Shown: piece after piece, positions 34,194 through 44,236 of the stretch
Layout: every line of letters starts with the position of its first letter
Position numbering within the stretch: the stretch's first letter is position 1
Assembly: GCF_036248255.1 (NCBI RefSeq)
Contig: NZ_CP109178.1
Location: forward strand, 8,313,001-8,377,000
DNA: 64,000 nt
Direction of reading: 5' to 3'
Source of the DNA: Streptomyces sp. NBC_01717
Lineage (GTDB): Bacteria; Actinomycetota; Actinomycetes; Streptomycetales; Streptomycetaceae
Made by a program: the position numbers and the translations under genes
Notes under the pieces: model-generated
Database searches by the model: none
What the model was told of the DNA's origin: nothing
The model's input: the letters and a program-made list of their open reading frames with translations, nothing else

Positions 34194-35591
34194 TCACTGC
34201 TGCCGGGCCCCTGTCCCGGTGCTGCCCGTGGCGTCCACGGCGTAGCGCGGCGCGTGCCGCGGCCAGGGTTTGGCGGCTTCGATCTGCGCGGCGAGTTCCA
34301 GCAGGCGCTTCTCGCCGCCGGGCTCGGCGACGAGCTGCACCGCGACGGGCATCGCTTTGTCGTCCACCCCCACGGGCACGGCGAGCGCCGGCCAGCCCGC
34401 GATGTTCCAGGAACCGAAGAGCGAGGCAGTACGGGTGCTGACGGCAGAGGTGCGCAGTGCGCCGTGGTCGCCCCAGCGCTTCGCCTGCGCCGCCGGCTGG
34501 CTGAGCGCGGGCAGCAGCAGGACGTCGATCTCTCCGAAGAAGCGTTCTGCCGCCTCGGTGCGCCAGCGGTCCCGCGCATGGTCCCCCTGCAGGTGCACGG
34601 CCGCCAGTGTCCTGCCGATCGCGGCCAACCGCCGGGTGCTCCGGTCGAGTTCGGTGCGGTCGAGTCCCTCGGCGCTCTGGTGCGCCGAGGCGTACCACGA
34701 GCTCAGCGACGCAGGTCCCAGCCATGCCGGGTAGCGCCGGGTGTGCCGGGTCACCGTGTGCCCGAGTCCTTCCAGCAGCCTTCCGGCTTCCAGCGCGGCA
34801 CGGCGGTATTCGGCGGCGATCGCAAAACCCGGCGAGATCGACCGGACCGACACGCCGATGCGCAGCGGCCCCGGTTCGCCGAGTTGCGCGTAGTCCGGTT
34901 CACCGGCCATCACGGCCAGTCCGAGGGCGGCGTCCCGCACCGTGGTCGCGATCGGCCCGTTCTCGACCAGGTCGAACCAGGTCGAGTCGCCCGGTGCGTG
35001 CGGCACGACGCCGCGACCGGGCTTGATGCCGATGGTTCCGCAGCAGGCGCAGGGGATACGGATCGAGCCGAACCCGTCGTTGCCGTGTGCCAGTGGGACG
35101 AGGCCGGCGGCCACTGCTGCCGCACTGCCGCCCGAGGAACCACCGGGTGTGCGCTGCTCGTTCCAGGGGTTCCGGGCGATCCCGTAGACGCTGTCCGCCA
35201 TCGGGACCAGGCAGAGTTCCGGCACGTTGGTCAGACCGATCACCACGGCGCCCGCTGCCCGCAGCCGCTCCACGATGATGTGGTCGGCGGAGCTGCGGTC
35301 CGGCGTAGTGGCAGCGGATCCGCTGCGGGCCTGCTCGCCCGCGACCGCGATGTTGTCCTTGATCGCAACCGGGACCCCTGCGAGCGGCAGGGAAGCACGG
35401 TCGGTCCGCCGGTCCACCGCCTCCGCCTCGGCCTGCGCCTGCTCCGCCCGCACGTGCCGGAAAGCGGACAGGCCCGGATCGAGCCGGGCGATGCGGTCCA
35501 GATGCCGGCGGGTGACGTCGGCCGCGTCAGCCCGTCCGTCACGTACGGCGGCAGCGATGTCGACGGCGGTGCGGCCGGTCCAGTCAGTCAT
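34194..35591 (-). CDS. Amidase signature family hydrolase
   Basis: A 465-residue amidase. The Ser-cisSer-Lys triad can be placed: Lys in '[14 protein letters not shown]', cis-Ser in the Gly/Ser-rich '[27 protein letters not shown]' and the nucleophile Ser in '[19 protein letters not shown]'. The CACC double-cysteine after the active site is unusual but harmless to the triad. It hydrolyses an unknown amide in the cytoplasm. ATG 35591 starts a normal family N-terminus ([20 protein letters not shown]); longer in-frame extensions are rejected. Confidence 0.93.
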   Translation of the reverse strand: MTDWTGRTAVDIAAAVRDGRADAADVTRRHLDRIARLDPGLSAFRHVRAEQAQAEAEAVDRRTDRASLPLAGVPVAIKDNIAVAGEQARSGSAATTPDRSSADHIIVERLRAAGAVVIGLTNVPELCLVPMADSVYGIARNPWNEQRTPGGSSGGSAAAVAAGLVPLAHGNDGFGSIRIPCACCGTIGIKPGRGVVPHAPGDSTWFDLVENGPIATTVRDAALGLAVMAGEPDYAQLGEPGPLRIGVSVRSISPGFAIAAEYRRAALEAGRLLEGLGHTVTRHTRRYPAWLGPASLSSWYASAHQSAEGLDRTELDRSTRRLAAIGRTLAAVHLQGDHARDRWRTEAAERFFGEIDVLLLPALSQPAAQAKRWGDHGALRTSAVSTRTASLFGSWNIAGWPALAVPVGVDDKAMPVAVQLVAEPGGEKRLLELAAQIEAAKPWPRHAPRYAVDATGSTGTGARQQ

Positions 35592-35763
35592 GGTTGATGA
35601 GTCAACCTCGTGCTGCCCGCACCGCCAATCCCTCTGCACTCGTGTTACCGAACGGTAATCTCTGGCCGCACGATGTGGACAAGCCATGGGACAAGTTGTG
35701 AGCGGGTTGCCGTGGAGGAGACTGGGAGCACGGGGACGCAGATGCAGGACGAGGCTGGTGGAC

Positions 35764-38208
35764 ATGGGTGCACCGGACGTCGAAAACCGCACGGACCGGC
35801 TCGACGAGCACACGACACGGAACTGGGCCCGGGCCGAAGTCGGAGTGCGAGGCGTCATCACCGGATGGAGCCGAGAAGCCGAGCAGCTGTTCGGATACCC
35901 GGCCGAGTGGGTGCTGGGCCGCCCAGCGACCGAGTTCCTGGCCACGGCCGCGGAATCGGCGGACGCCGATGGCGCCGTGAGCGTGGTGCGTCATCGCGAC
36001 GGCCGGCCGGTGCCCTGCAGGCTGACCATCCGCCCTGTGGAATCGACGGGGGCAGGAAGCGGCGCCGACGCGCGGTGGACGGTGACGTTTGTCCCGACGG
36101 GGCCCCCTGAGTCGGCCCTGGACCGGGCGCTGCTCGAGGCGCTGTTCACCCGGTCCCCGGTGGGGCTCTTCGTTCTCGACCCGCAGCTGCGGCTGGTGCG
36201 GTTCAGCAGCGCTGCGGAAGGCATGCACGGCGCCCCCGCCGGGGGAGCGATCGGCAAGCGGCCGACCGAGGCATGGCCCGACTTCAGCCCGGAGCTCGTG
36301 GAACGCGTGCTGACCCGCGTGCTGGACACGGGCGAACCGGTGATGGGTTTCGAGAAGCAGGGCAAGCCGCCGGGGGATCCGGAGCACACGCACGTCTACT
36401 CGGTCTCCGCGTTCCGCCTCGAGGACGACGACGGTCGTGTCCTGGGCGTGGCCGACGCCGCGGTCGACGTCACCGAACGCCACCTCGCACAGGAGCGGCT
36501 CGCTCTGCTCGCCGAGGGCGGTTCACGCATCGGAACCGGACTCGATGTGATGCGCACAGCCCAGGAGTTGGCCGAGGTGGCAGTGCCCAAACTGGCCGAC
36601 AGCATCGGCGTGGAGGTGCTGGAGCCGGTGCTCATGGGCGGGGAAATCTCTTGCGGCCCGGTGCAGCCCGGCGCCGTGCTGCGTCGGGCCGCGTCGCGGT
36701 CCCGGCGGACCGACACGCTGCCGGGCGCCTACCCGGTCGGCGAGTCCAGCACCTTCCCGCCGACGTCACCGTCGTCCCAGGCGCTCTCCGATCTGCAACC
36801 GCGCCTGATCAGCCCGCTGACCCCCGACAGCGAGTGGGTGCTGAGCGATCCCGTCCGCGGCCGTCGGATGCTGGAGGAGAAGATCCACTCGCTCATGTTC
36901 GTACCGCTGGTGGCCCAGGACCGTGCCCTGGGGATCGCCACCTTCTACCGCTGGGGGGAGCAGGGCCCGTTCCAGCAGGACGACCTCACGGTGGCCACCG
37001 AGCTCGGCCGCCGTACCGCTCTCTGTCTGGACAACTCCCGCCGCTACCTGCGCGAGCACGACTCCCTGATGGCACTGCAGCGGAGTCTGCTTCCGACGGG
37101 ACCTCCCCGGAACAACGGGGTGGAGGTGGCCTACGAGTACGTGCACGGTGGGGCCGGCGGTGACTGGGTCGATGTCGTGCCGCTGTCGGGGGCCAGGGTG
37201 GCGCTTGTGGCAGGCAGCGTGCCCGGGCGCGGCATGGAGACCGCCGCCGCCATGGGACGGCTCCGCGCGGCCGTGCACACGCTCTCCGATCTGGACCTGG
37301 AGCCCGACGAGATGCTCGCCCGCCTCGATGACCTGGTACGGCGTCTCGCCGACGACGCCGGACCCTGGCGCGACGGCAACGAACCGCCCCACGAAGCAGG
37401 CTCCGAAGCGCCACATGCCGGCTCGGGTGCCTGGTGCACCTTCCTCTATCTGATCTACGACCCCATCTCCCTGCACTGCTGCGCGGCCGGCGCGGGCCAT
37501 CCCGGCCTCGCCGTCGTCCACCCGGACGGGACAGCGATGATGCTCGAGGTTCCGTCCGCCGCCCCACTCGGCCTCCCCGGGCCGCCGTTCGCAAAGACCG
37601 ACGTGACGCTGCCGGAGGGCTCGGTGCTCGCGCTCCACACCAGCGGGCTCCTGCAGGCGCGCGGCCGGGACCAGGAAGAGGCCCGACTCACAGACCTGCT
37701 CGCCCGGCCGTCCGGCTCGGTGCAGGAGACGGCCTGCAAGATCACCGAGGCGCTGGTTCCGGAGCAGGCCGGTGAGGACGCCGCCGTTCTCGTCGCCCGT
37801 ACACACGCATTGGACCCCGGTCGGGTCGCATCGTGGCACCTGCCGATGGACCCGGCCATCGTCTCCACGGCCCGGTCGCTCGTCACCCGCCAGCTCACAT
37901 CATGGGGCCTGGACGAGGAGACGTTCGCCACCGAGCTCATCGCCAGCGAGCTCGTCACCAACGCCATGAGGCACGCCGAGGCCCCCATCCGACTGCGCCT
38001 GATCCACGACCTCGTCCTGACCTGCGAGGTCTTCGACGGCAGCAGCACCGCGCCACGGCTTCGACATGCCCGCACCACCGACGAGGGCGGCCGGGGGCTG
38101 TTCCTCGTCGCCCAGTGCTCCGACCGTTGGGGAACGCGTTACACGCAGCAGGGAAAAACCATCTGGACCGAGCAGAAGCTGGTCCACGAAGTCGGGGAGC
38201 CGGTCTGA
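35764..38208 (+). CDS. PAS-PAS-GAF-SpoIIE-HATPase signalling protein with degenerate phosphatase site
   Basis: An 814-residue multi-domain sensor. In order: PAS (about 15-110), PAS (125-245), GAF (250-435), PP2C/SpoIIE domain (445-680) and an RsbW-type ATPase/anti-sigma kinase domain (695-805, with 'ELIASELVTNAMRHAEAPI' and 'DEGGRGLFLVAQCSDRWG'). The first metal site GGDWVD is kept, but the GDVxGHG motif reads AGSVPGRG (Ser485, Arg489), the usual YTDGL reads HTSGLL (Ser627) and DDAAV is EDAAV. The phosphatase is therefore probably inactive. The kinase-like domain could still bind an anti-anti-sigma factor. ATG 35764 with GAGG upstream is used; an upstream Met at 35686 is possible. Confidence 0.9.
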   Translation: MGAPDVENRTDRLDEHTTRNWARAEVGVRGVITGWSREAEQLFGYPAEWVLGRPATEFLATAAESADADGAVSVVRHRDGRPVPCRLTIRPVESTGAGSGADARWTVTFVPTGPPESALDRALLEALFTRSPVGLFVLDPQLRLVRFSSAAEGMHGAPAGGAIGKRPTEAWPDFSPELVERVLTRVLDTGEPVMGFEKQGKPPGDPEHTHVYSVSAFRLEDDDGRVLGVADAAVDVTERHLAQERLALLAEGGSRIGTGLDVMRTAQELAEVAVPKLADSIGVEVLEPVLMGGEISCGPVQPGAVLRRAASRSRRTDTLPGAYPVGESSTFPPTSPSSQALSDLQPRLISPLTPDSEWVLSDPVRGRRMLEEKIHSLMFVPLVAQDRALGIATFYRWGEQGPFQQDDLTVATELGRRTALCLDNSRRYLREHDSLMALQRSLLPTGPPRNNGVEVAYEYVHGGAGGDWVDVVPLSGARVALVAGSVPGRGMETAAAMGRLRAAVHTLSDLDLEPDEMLARLDDLVRRLADDAGPWRDGNEPPHEAGSEAPHAGSGAWCTFLYLIYDPISLHCCAAGAGHPGLAVVHPDGTAMMLEVPSAAPLGLPGPPFAKTDVTLPEGSVLALHTSGLLQARGRDQEEARLTDLLARPSGSVQETACKITEALVPEQAGEDAAVLVARTHALDPGRVASWHLPMDPAIVSTARSLVTRQLTSWGLDEETFATELIASELVTNAMRHAEAPIRLRLIHDLVLTCEVFDGSSTAPRLRHARTTDEGGRGLFLVAQCSDRWGTRYTQQGKTIWTEQKLVHEVGEPV

Positions 38209-38391
38209 ACTGGCGCAGGGAGCGTAGCAAGAACCGCATAAAGTTCTAAATGGCGCAAAACGCGACAAAGTCATTGAACGGTACTAGATTTCCGTCTGGG
38301 CGAAAGTGCGGTGTGGCGGTCGGCGGGCCCCTGTGTGAACCGGAGCTGATGTGGCGGACGATGACCAGGCGGAGCGCGAGCGCGCGTCCGG

Positions 38392-38715
38392 GTGTCTTCA
38401 TCGGCTGACGCGGTCGTCCCCGTTCTCGTCGTGCCGGCCGTCCTGGTGGCCGGCACACTCGCCCTGCTCGGTCTCGACGCTGCGGACGGGCCGACCCAAG
38501 TACCCCTGGTCATGCGCGCGATGACCGCCGCGCTCGTCGCGATGAAGAACGGTCACAGCCGGTCCGCCGTGCAGCGGGCCGGCCAGGGCGTGTTGTCGTA
38601 CCCGCCGTACGCCGTCCTCGACTACGCGAGCCCCGCCCTGACCGTGCTCCACGGAATCAGCGGCTACGAGATCGAGAAGGCGCAGCCGGTCACAGCCGGT
38701 CCTCCGGCCCGCTGA
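38392..38715 (+). CDS. Hypothetical protein upstream of the arginine antiporter
   Basis: A 107-residue frame with normal third-position GC bias for this genome. It opens with a hydrophobic stretch (VVPVLVVPAVLVAGTLALLGL) that could be a membrane helix, and continues with 'VLSYPPYAVLDYASPALTVLHGISGYEIEKA'. I do not recognise the family. GTG 38392 has no strong ribosome site. It ends 43 bases before the antiporter gene and may belong to the same transcript. It could also be a fortuitous open frame. Confidence 0.42.
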   Translation: MSSSADAVVPVLVVPAVLVAGTLALLGLDAADGPTQVPLVMRAMTAALVAMKNGHSRSAVQRAGQGVLSYPPYAVLDYASPALTVLHGISGYEIEKAQPVTAGPPAR

Positions 38716-38758
38716 ACAGAAAATTCGTCCGTCACAGGGCGCGTCGATGAGGGAATTG

Positions 38759-40222
38759 ATGACCGACTCCGACACCGGCACCACCCCGTCCGCCGCGGCC
38801 GAAGGGCGGCCTGCGGTCAAGCTGACCCTGTTCACGCTGACGACGATGGTCGTCGGCTCGATGGTGGGCGCCGGGGTGTTCTCCCTGCCACGGCGGTTCG
38901 CCGAGGAGACCGGGGTCGCCGGCGCGCTGATCTCGTGGGTCATCGCGGGCATCGGCATGCTGATGCTGGCGTTCGTGTTCCAGACGCTCGCGGTACGCAG
39001 GCCCGATCTCGACGCGGGCGTCTACGCCTACGCCAAGGCCGGTTTCGGCGAATACCTGGGCTTCTTCTCGGCGTTCGGATACTGGGCCAGCGCGTGCGTC
39101 GGCAACGTCACCTACTGGGTGCTGATCATGTCGACGATCGGCGCCGTCGCGCCCGCGCTCGGCGACGGCGACACGATCCTCGCGGTCGTCCTGTCCTCCG
39201 TCGGGCTGTGGGCGTTCTTCCTGCTCATCCGGCGCGGAGTGAAGGAAGCGGCGGCCATCAACCGGGTGGTGACCGTGGCCAAGGTCGTACCGATCCTGGT
39301 CTTCGTCCTGCTGTCCCTCTTCTACTTCGAACCGTCCGTCTTCGCGGAGAACTTCGGCGGCGCCGACTACGCCGGTTCGCTCTTCCACCAGGTCCGCGGC
39401 ACCATGCTCGCCACCGTCTTCGTCTTCCTCGGTGTCGAGGGAGCCAGCGTCTACTCCCGCCACGCCAAGCGACGCGAGGACGTCGGCAGGGCCACCGTCC
39501 TGGGATTCCTGAGCGTCTTCGCCGTCTTCGCCTCGGTCACCATCGTGTCGTACGGAATCCTGCCGATGAGTGAGATCGCCGAGCTGCGCCAGCCCTCAAT
39601 GGCCGGCGTGCTCCAGGCCGCGGTCGGCACCTGGGGCAAGGTCTTCGTCAGCGTCGGGCTCATCGTCTCCGTGCTCGGCGCCTATCTGGCATGGACGCTG
39701 ATGGCGGCCGAGGTGCTGTTCGTCGCGGCCAAGGACGACGACATGCCCCGCTTCCTGGGCCGTGCCACCGCGGCCGACGTCCCCGTGCCCGCCCTTCTCA
39801 TGACCACCGCACTGAGCCAGATCGTCCTGGTCGTCACGATGTTCTCGGACGATGCCTTCAATTTCGCCCTCGACCTGACCAGCGTGCTCAGCCTGATCCC
39901 GTTCTTCCTTGCGGCCGCCTTCGCCGTCAAGATCGCATTCAGGCCGGTCCCGGAGAGCGCCGTCGAGCGCGGACCCCACCGGGAACTGGTGATCGCCCTG
40001 CTGGCGACGCTCTACACCGCGTTTCTGGTGTATGCCGCCGGGCTGAGGTTCGTATTGCTTTCGTCCATCCTCTACGCCCCGGCGACGTTCTTGTTCGTCA
40101 AGGCGAGGCGGGAGCAGAAACGGCGCCTGTTCTCGCCCGCCGAAGCGGTCATCTGCGCTGTCTCGATCGCGGGTGCCGTCGTAGGCGTGATCGCACTGGC
40201 GGTCGGCTGGATCGAGCTCTGA
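38759..40222 (+). CDS. arcD: Arginine/ornithine antiporter-type APC transporter
   Basis: A 487-residue amino-acid/polyamine/organocation family transporter with 12-13 predicted helices. The start '[32 protein letters not shown]' and '[22 protein letters not shown]' are very close to the basic amino acid/ArcD group. It would exchange arginine for ornithine across the membrane. GAGGGA five bases before ATG 38759 favours that start over ATG 38747. It lies 50 bases upstream of arginine deiminase, which supports the substrate call. Confidence 0.88.
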   Translation: MTDSDTGTTPSAAAEGRPAVKLTLFTLTTMVVGSMVGAGVFSLPRRFAEETGVAGALISWVIAGIGMLMLAFVFQTLAVRRPDLDAGVYAYAKAGFGEYLGFFSAFGYWASACVGNVTYWVLIMSTIGAVAPALGDGDTILAVVLSSVGLWAFFLLIRRGVKEAAAINRVVTVAKVVPILVFVLLSLFYFEPSVFAENFGGADYAGSLFHQVRGTMLATVFVFLGVEGASVYSRHAKRREDVGRATVLGFLSVFAVFASVTIVSYGILPMSEIAELRQPSMAGVLQAAVGTWGKVFVSVGLIVSVLGAYLAWTLMAAEVLFVAAKDDDMPRFLGRATAADVPVPALLMTTALSQIVLVVTMFSDDAFNFALDLTSVLSLIPFFLAAAFAVKIAFRPVPESAVERGPHRELVIALLATLYTAFLVYAAGLRFVLLSSILYAPATFLFVKARREQKRRLFSPAEAVICAVSIAGAVVGVIALAVGWIEL

Positions 40223-40272
40223 CCTGTCCCAGCCGTCCCGTCTCCCTCGCTCCATGCGGAAAGGCACACACC

Positions 40273-41532
40273 GTGACCGAAACATCCCCGTCCGCGCAGG
40301 CACTCGGCGTCCATTCCGAAGTCGGCAGGCTGCGCAAGGTACTGGTCTGCGCGCCGGGTCTGGCACATCGCCGGCTCACCCCGACCAACTCCGACGACCT
40401 GCTCTTCGACGACGTCATGTGGGTGGAGAACGCCCAGCGCGACCACGCCGACTTCGTCGGCAAGCTGACGCAAGGCGGTGTCGAGGTCGTCGAACTGCAC
40501 GATCTGCTCGCCCGGACCATGGCGATCCCCGAGGCCCGGACGTGGCTTCTGGACCGGAAGATCACCGCGAACGAGGTGGGCATCGGGCTCATCGACGACA
40601 CACGGGCTTTTCTGGAATCACTCGATCCGCGCCGGCTCGCCGAGTACCTGATCGGCGGTCTCGCCACCACGGACCTGCCGGACGAGTTCCGCTCCGGCTA
40701 TGTCACCCTGGCCCGCGATTCGACGGGTGCGCGCGAGTACCTCATGCCACCGCTGCCGAACACGCTCTACACGCGTGACACCACCTGCTGGCTCTACGGC
40801 GGCGTGACCATGAACCCGCTCTACTGGCCGGCCCGGCACGGCGAAACCCTCCTGATGAAGGCCATCTACACCTTCCACCCGGACTTCATGGGCTCCACCG
40901 TGTGGTGGGGAGACCCGGAACTGGACTGGGGCCAGGCCACGTTCGAGGGCGGCGACATCATGCCCGTCGGCAACGGCGTCGTGCTCATGGGCATGAGCGA
41001 ACGCACCTCCCGCCAGGCCATCACCCAGGTCGCGGCCTCACTCTTCAGGAACGGCGCCGCCGAGCACGTCATCGTCGCGGGAATGCCGAAACTGCGCGCG
41101 GCGATGCACCTGGACACCGTTTTCACGTTCGCCGACCGGGACATCGTGACGGTCTACCCGACGATCATGGAAGCGGTCCACACCTTCTCCCTGCGCCCCG
41201 GTGACAATGCTCCTGGTGTCGACATCACCGACGAGGGATCGGCAGCGTTCGTCGACGTCGTGGCCAAGGGGCTGGGCCTGCCCGTCCTGCGGGTGATCGA
41301 GACGGGCGGCGACGTGTACGCGTCCGAGCGGCAGCAGTGGGACAGCGGAAACAACGCCGTCGCCCTGGAGCCCGGCGTCGTCTTCACCTACGACCGCAAC
41401 ACGCAGACCAACACCCTCCTGCGCGAGGCCGGGGTCGAAGTCATCACCATCGTCGGCGCCGAACTCGGCCGTGGGCGTGGCGGCGGCCACTGCATGACCT
41501 GCCCGCTCATCCGCGAGGCCGTCGACTTCTGA
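40273..41532 (+). CDS. arcA: Arginine deiminase
   Basis: A 419-residue enzyme converting arginine to citrulline and ammonia. The fold-wide motifs are present: '[27 protein letters not shown]', '[23 protein letters not shown]', '[15 protein letters not shown]' and the C-terminal '[16 protein letters not shown]', where Cys407 is the nucleophile. Start GTG 40273 has GGAAAGG upstream. No ornithine carbamoyltransferase or carbamate kinase follows, so a complete deiminase energy pathway is not encoded here; acid or stress tolerance by ammonia release, or arginine scavenging, is plausible. A hairpin follows. Confidence 0.96.
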   Translation: MTETSPSAQALGVHSEVGRLRKVLVCAPGLAHRRLTPTNSDDLLFDDVMWVENAQRDHADFVGKLTQGGVEVVELHDLLARTMAIPEARTWLLDRKITANEVGIGLIDDTRAFLESLDPRRLAEYLIGGLATTDLPDEFRSGYVTLARDSTGAREYLMPPLPNTLYTRDTTCWLYGGVTMNPLYWPARHGETLLMKAIYTFHPDFMGSTVWWGDPELDWGQATFEGGDIMPVGNGVVLMGMSERTSRQAITQVAASLFRNGAAEHVIVAGMPKLRAAMHLDTVFTFADRDIVTVYPTIMEAVHTFSLRPGDNAPGVDITDEGSAAFVDVVAKGLGLPVLRVIETGGDVYASERQQWDSGNNAVALEPGVVFTYDRNTQTNTLLREAGVEVITIVGAELGRGRGGGHCMTCPLIREAVDF

Positions 41533-41576
41533 CACCGGATCGCCCGCTGCGGGCACTCTCTCGCACAGACGGTTGT

Positions 41577-41614
41577 GCTCCCCGGCCCGTTCCGTAGACG
41601 GCCCGGGCCGGAGC
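41577..41614 (+). terminator. Hairpin terminator after arginine deiminase
   Basis: GCTCCCCGGCCCG (41577-41589) pairs with CGGGCCGGAGC (41604-41614) with a two-base bulge. It lies 44 bases after the arcA stop. Confidence 0.55.
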
Positions 41615-41657
41615 GTGGGGTTCACACGGTGACGGCGGACACGGAGGCAGGCGGACC

Positions 41658-42884
41658 ATGAAGGATGACGGGATCGACTACGCGGCGGTGTTCCAGGGGC
41701 TGCCCGGCATGGTGGCGCTGATCACCCCGGACCTGGTGTTCGCGGATGCCAACGAGGAGTTCCTCCGCATGTCCGGGCGCACGCGTGAACAGGTGGTCGG
41801 CCGGTACCTGTTCGACGTGTTCCCCGACAATCCGAACAACCCCGCCGCGACCGGCATGCGGAATCTGGAGGCGTCGCTCGAGCGGGTGCTGGTCACCGGC
41901 GAGCGGGATGCAATGGCGCTGCAACCCTATGACGTCCAGTCCTCGGAGCGGCCGGGTGAGTGGGAGGAGCGGTACTGGAGCCCGGTCAACGCCCCGGTGT
42001 TCGGACCCGACGGGCGGGTGGTCCTTCTGGTGCACCGGGTGGAGGAGGTGACCGAGCTCATCAAGGCCCGCGGCGGCCCCGACGGCGACCGAACCCGCGT
42101 GCTGGAGGCGGAGCTCTACACCCGGGCCCGGGAACTGCAGGAGGTCAATGAACGGCTGCGGCAGGCCCACGCCCGGGAGCGTGAGGTGGCCCTCGCCCTG
42201 CAGCAGGCGATGCTGCCCGTCCCCGGACCGGTCGGCCGCCACCGCCCCGCCGTGCGCTACCGGCCCGCAGTCGGCTCGCTGAACGTGTGCGGCGACTGGT
42301 ACGACCTGGTCGATCTGCCCGGTGACTGCGTCGGCGTCGCCGTCGGCGACGTCGTCGGCCACGGTCTTCGAGCCGCCGGCGTCATGGGTCTGCTCCGCAG
42401 CGCGCTGAGCGCCGCGTCCCGTGTCGCCAAGGGCCCCGCCCAGGCCCTGGAAGTCGTCGACCTGTACGCCCGTTCGGTCGACGGCGCCGAGAACACCACC
42501 GTCGTCACGACCCGCATCGACTGGGAGACGCACACCATCACCTACAGCAGCGCCGGGCACCCCCCGCCCGCGCTGCTGCACACCGACGGCGCCGTGGAGT
42601 TCCTCGATCAGGCCACCGACCCACCGCTCGGCGCCCGCCCGGACTCCGTTCCCCGGCCCCAGGGCGCCACCTTCTTCGCCGCGGGGGACGCCCTCGTCCT
42701 GTACTCCGACGGCCTGATCGAACGCCGCCGCGAGGACATCGACGTCGGCCTCGACCGCCTCGCCGACTCCCTCGTCCGCCACCAGGGCATCGACCCCGAA
42801 CCCCTTGCCGACGCCGTCCTGCGCGAACTGCTCCCGCCCGGCGGCGCCATCGACGACACCGCCCTGGTCATCGTCCGGCTCTGA
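41658..42884 (+). CDS. PAS-SpoIIE PP2C phosphatase
   Basis: A 408-residue cytoplasmic signalling phosphatase. Residues 8-135 form a PAS domain ('FQGLPGMVALITPDLVFADANEEFLRMSGRTREQVVGR'), then a coiled-coil linker ('LEAELYTRARELQEVNERLRQAHAREREVALALQQAMLP') and the PP2C domain. Metal-site motifs are intact: CGDWYDLVDLP, VAVGDVVGHGL, VLYSDGLIE and IDDTALV. It should dephosphorylate an anti-anti-sigma factor in response to the PAS signal. ATG 41658 with GGAGG upstream. Partner genes are not adjacent. Confidence 0.93.
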   Translation: MKDDGIDYAAVFQGLPGMVALITPDLVFADANEEFLRMSGRTREQVVGRYLFDVFPDNPNNPAATGMRNLEASLERVLVTGERDAMALQPYDVQSSERPGEWEERYWSPVNAPVFGPDGRVVLLVHRVEEVTELIKARGGPDGDRTRVLEAELYTRARELQEVNERLRQAHAREREVALALQQAMLPVPGPVGRHRPAVRYRPAVGSLNVCGDWYDLVDLPGDCVGVAVGDVVGHGLRAAGVMGLLRSALSAASRVAKGPAQALEVVDLYARSVDGAENTTVVTTRIDWETHTITYSSAGHPPPALLHTDGAVEFLDQATDPPLGARPDSVPRPQGATFFAAGDALVLYSDGLIERRREDIDVGLDRLADSLVRHQGIDPEPLADAVLRELLPPGGAIDDTALVIVRL

Positions 42885-42989
42885 CCGTCCCCGCCGGCCG
42901 ATGTCCTGCCATGCCCCTGGCCCGGACCATGCCCCGCGAGACGTGGCTGCCTGCGTCCAGGAGCGGAACACCTGGCCCATGATTCCCTC

Positions 42990-44168
42990 ATGAGTACACG
43001 TCAGCCGCCCGCCCAGCGGCATGCCTCCTGGATCGAGCTCTTCTTCGACCTGGTCGTCGTCGCGGGTGTCCTCCAGCTCTCGCACCTGTTGCACGACGGC
43101 CCGACAGTCGCCGACCTCGGCCTGTACGTGGTGCTCTATCTGGCTTTCTGGATCGCGTGGGTCTGCTTCACCGTCTACGGCAACGTCGAGGGAAGCCGCG
43201 CCTGGACTCCCGGTTTCCTGCTGGCGATGCTCGGGCTTGCCGTCATGGTCGCGGCTGTTCCCGGTATCCGTACCGACCACGCCCTGGCGTTCGCGATCGC
43301 GTACGCCTTCGTGCGCTGGCTGTCCGGCCGACTCTGGCGGCCCGGACAGATCGTGGTGGACTGGCCGCTCGCTCAAGTGGGCGGCGGGACGCTGCCCTGG
43401 ATCGTCTCACTGTGGGTGGATGCCCCGGTGCGGTACTGGCTGTGGGCCCTCGGCCTCGCGTTCGACCTGCTGATCATGCTCACCGCCTCGGGCAGCCGGA
43501 TGCTCCGAGACGCACAGGACCGGGTGCAGCGCGTAGTCAGGAAGCGAGGGCACTCCGATCGGCCGCCGGTCATCGAGGCGGCCTACTCCGATGTGCCGCA
43601 CATGGTGGAGCGACTGGGCCTCTTCGTCATCATCGTGCTGGGCGAGGGGGTCGTCCGGATCACCTCGGCAGCTGCGGACACCGTCTGGGACGTGCCCATG
43701 GCCGGCGTCGCGACCGGTTCTTTCGTCCTGCTCGTCGCGCTGTGGAGCATGTCACTGCTGCAGGGGTTCGGCGGCGTGCCGAAGCCCGGCCCGGACGACC
43801 TGCCGGTGCGGGTCACCCTGACGCTGCACTGTGTGACAACCTGCACGATTGCTGTCCTGGCCGCGGGGCTGGGGCTGGCCATCGCGCATCCGCACGGCCC
43901 CGCCCCGGACGAGGCACGCTGGCTGCTGTGCGCAGGCCTTGCCGTGTACTTCGGTGTCGGGGTGCTGGCCGCAGCGGTGGCCGATGCGCCATGGGGGCAC
44001 ACCCTCGCCTGGGCGCTGCCCTGTCTGCTGCTGACGCTCGCGCTCGGCGGCTTCGCCGGCCACTTCGGTGCGGTGGGGCTGGTCTGGGGCCTGGCCGCAG
44101 CAGTGGTCTGGCAGATCACCTGCGTATCGGATGCGGGCGCCCGGCTGCGCGTGCGGAGCCGCGCCTGA
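42990..44168 (+). CDS. ltrA: Low temperature requirement protein A (LtrA) family membrane protein
   Basis: A 392-residue membrane protein with about ten to twelve helices. The opening 'RHASWIELFFDLVVVAGVLQLSHLL' with its WxELFFDLVxV motif and the central 'HMVERLGLFVIIVLGEGVVRI' are diagnostic for the LtrA family. Its molecular role is not known. ATG 42990. The TetR gene follows after 68 bases in the same direction and might regulate it. Confidence 0.92.
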   Translation: MSTRQPPAQRHASWIELFFDLVVVAGVLQLSHLLHDGPTVADLGLYVVLYLAFWIAWVCFTVYGNVEGSRAWTPGFLLAMLGLAVMVAAVPGIRTDHALAFAIAYAFVRWLSGRLWRPGQIVVDWPLAQVGGGTLPWIVSLWVDAPVRYWLWALGLAFDLLIMLTASGSRMLRDAQDRVQRVVRKRGHSDRPPVIEAAYSDVPHMVERLGLFVIIVLGEGVVRITSAAADTVWDVPMAGVATGSFVLLVALWSMSLLQGFGGVPKPGPDDLPVRVTLTLHCVTTCTIAVLAAGLGLAIAHPHGPAPDEARWLLCAGLAVYFGVGVLAAAVADAPWGHTLAWALPCLLLTLALGGFAGHFGAVGLVWGLAAAVVWQITCVSDAGARLRVRSRA

Positions 44169-44236
44169 CCCTCGCGGGCAGATTGTTTTACGTATTCGAA
44201 AACGGTCGCGGGGGAGGTGAGAGGGACAATGGTCAT

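Noticed and set aside
34083..35597. 504-codon plus-strand frame opposite the amidase
   Set aside because: The minus strand carries the complete amidase signature; this frame is compositional shadow.
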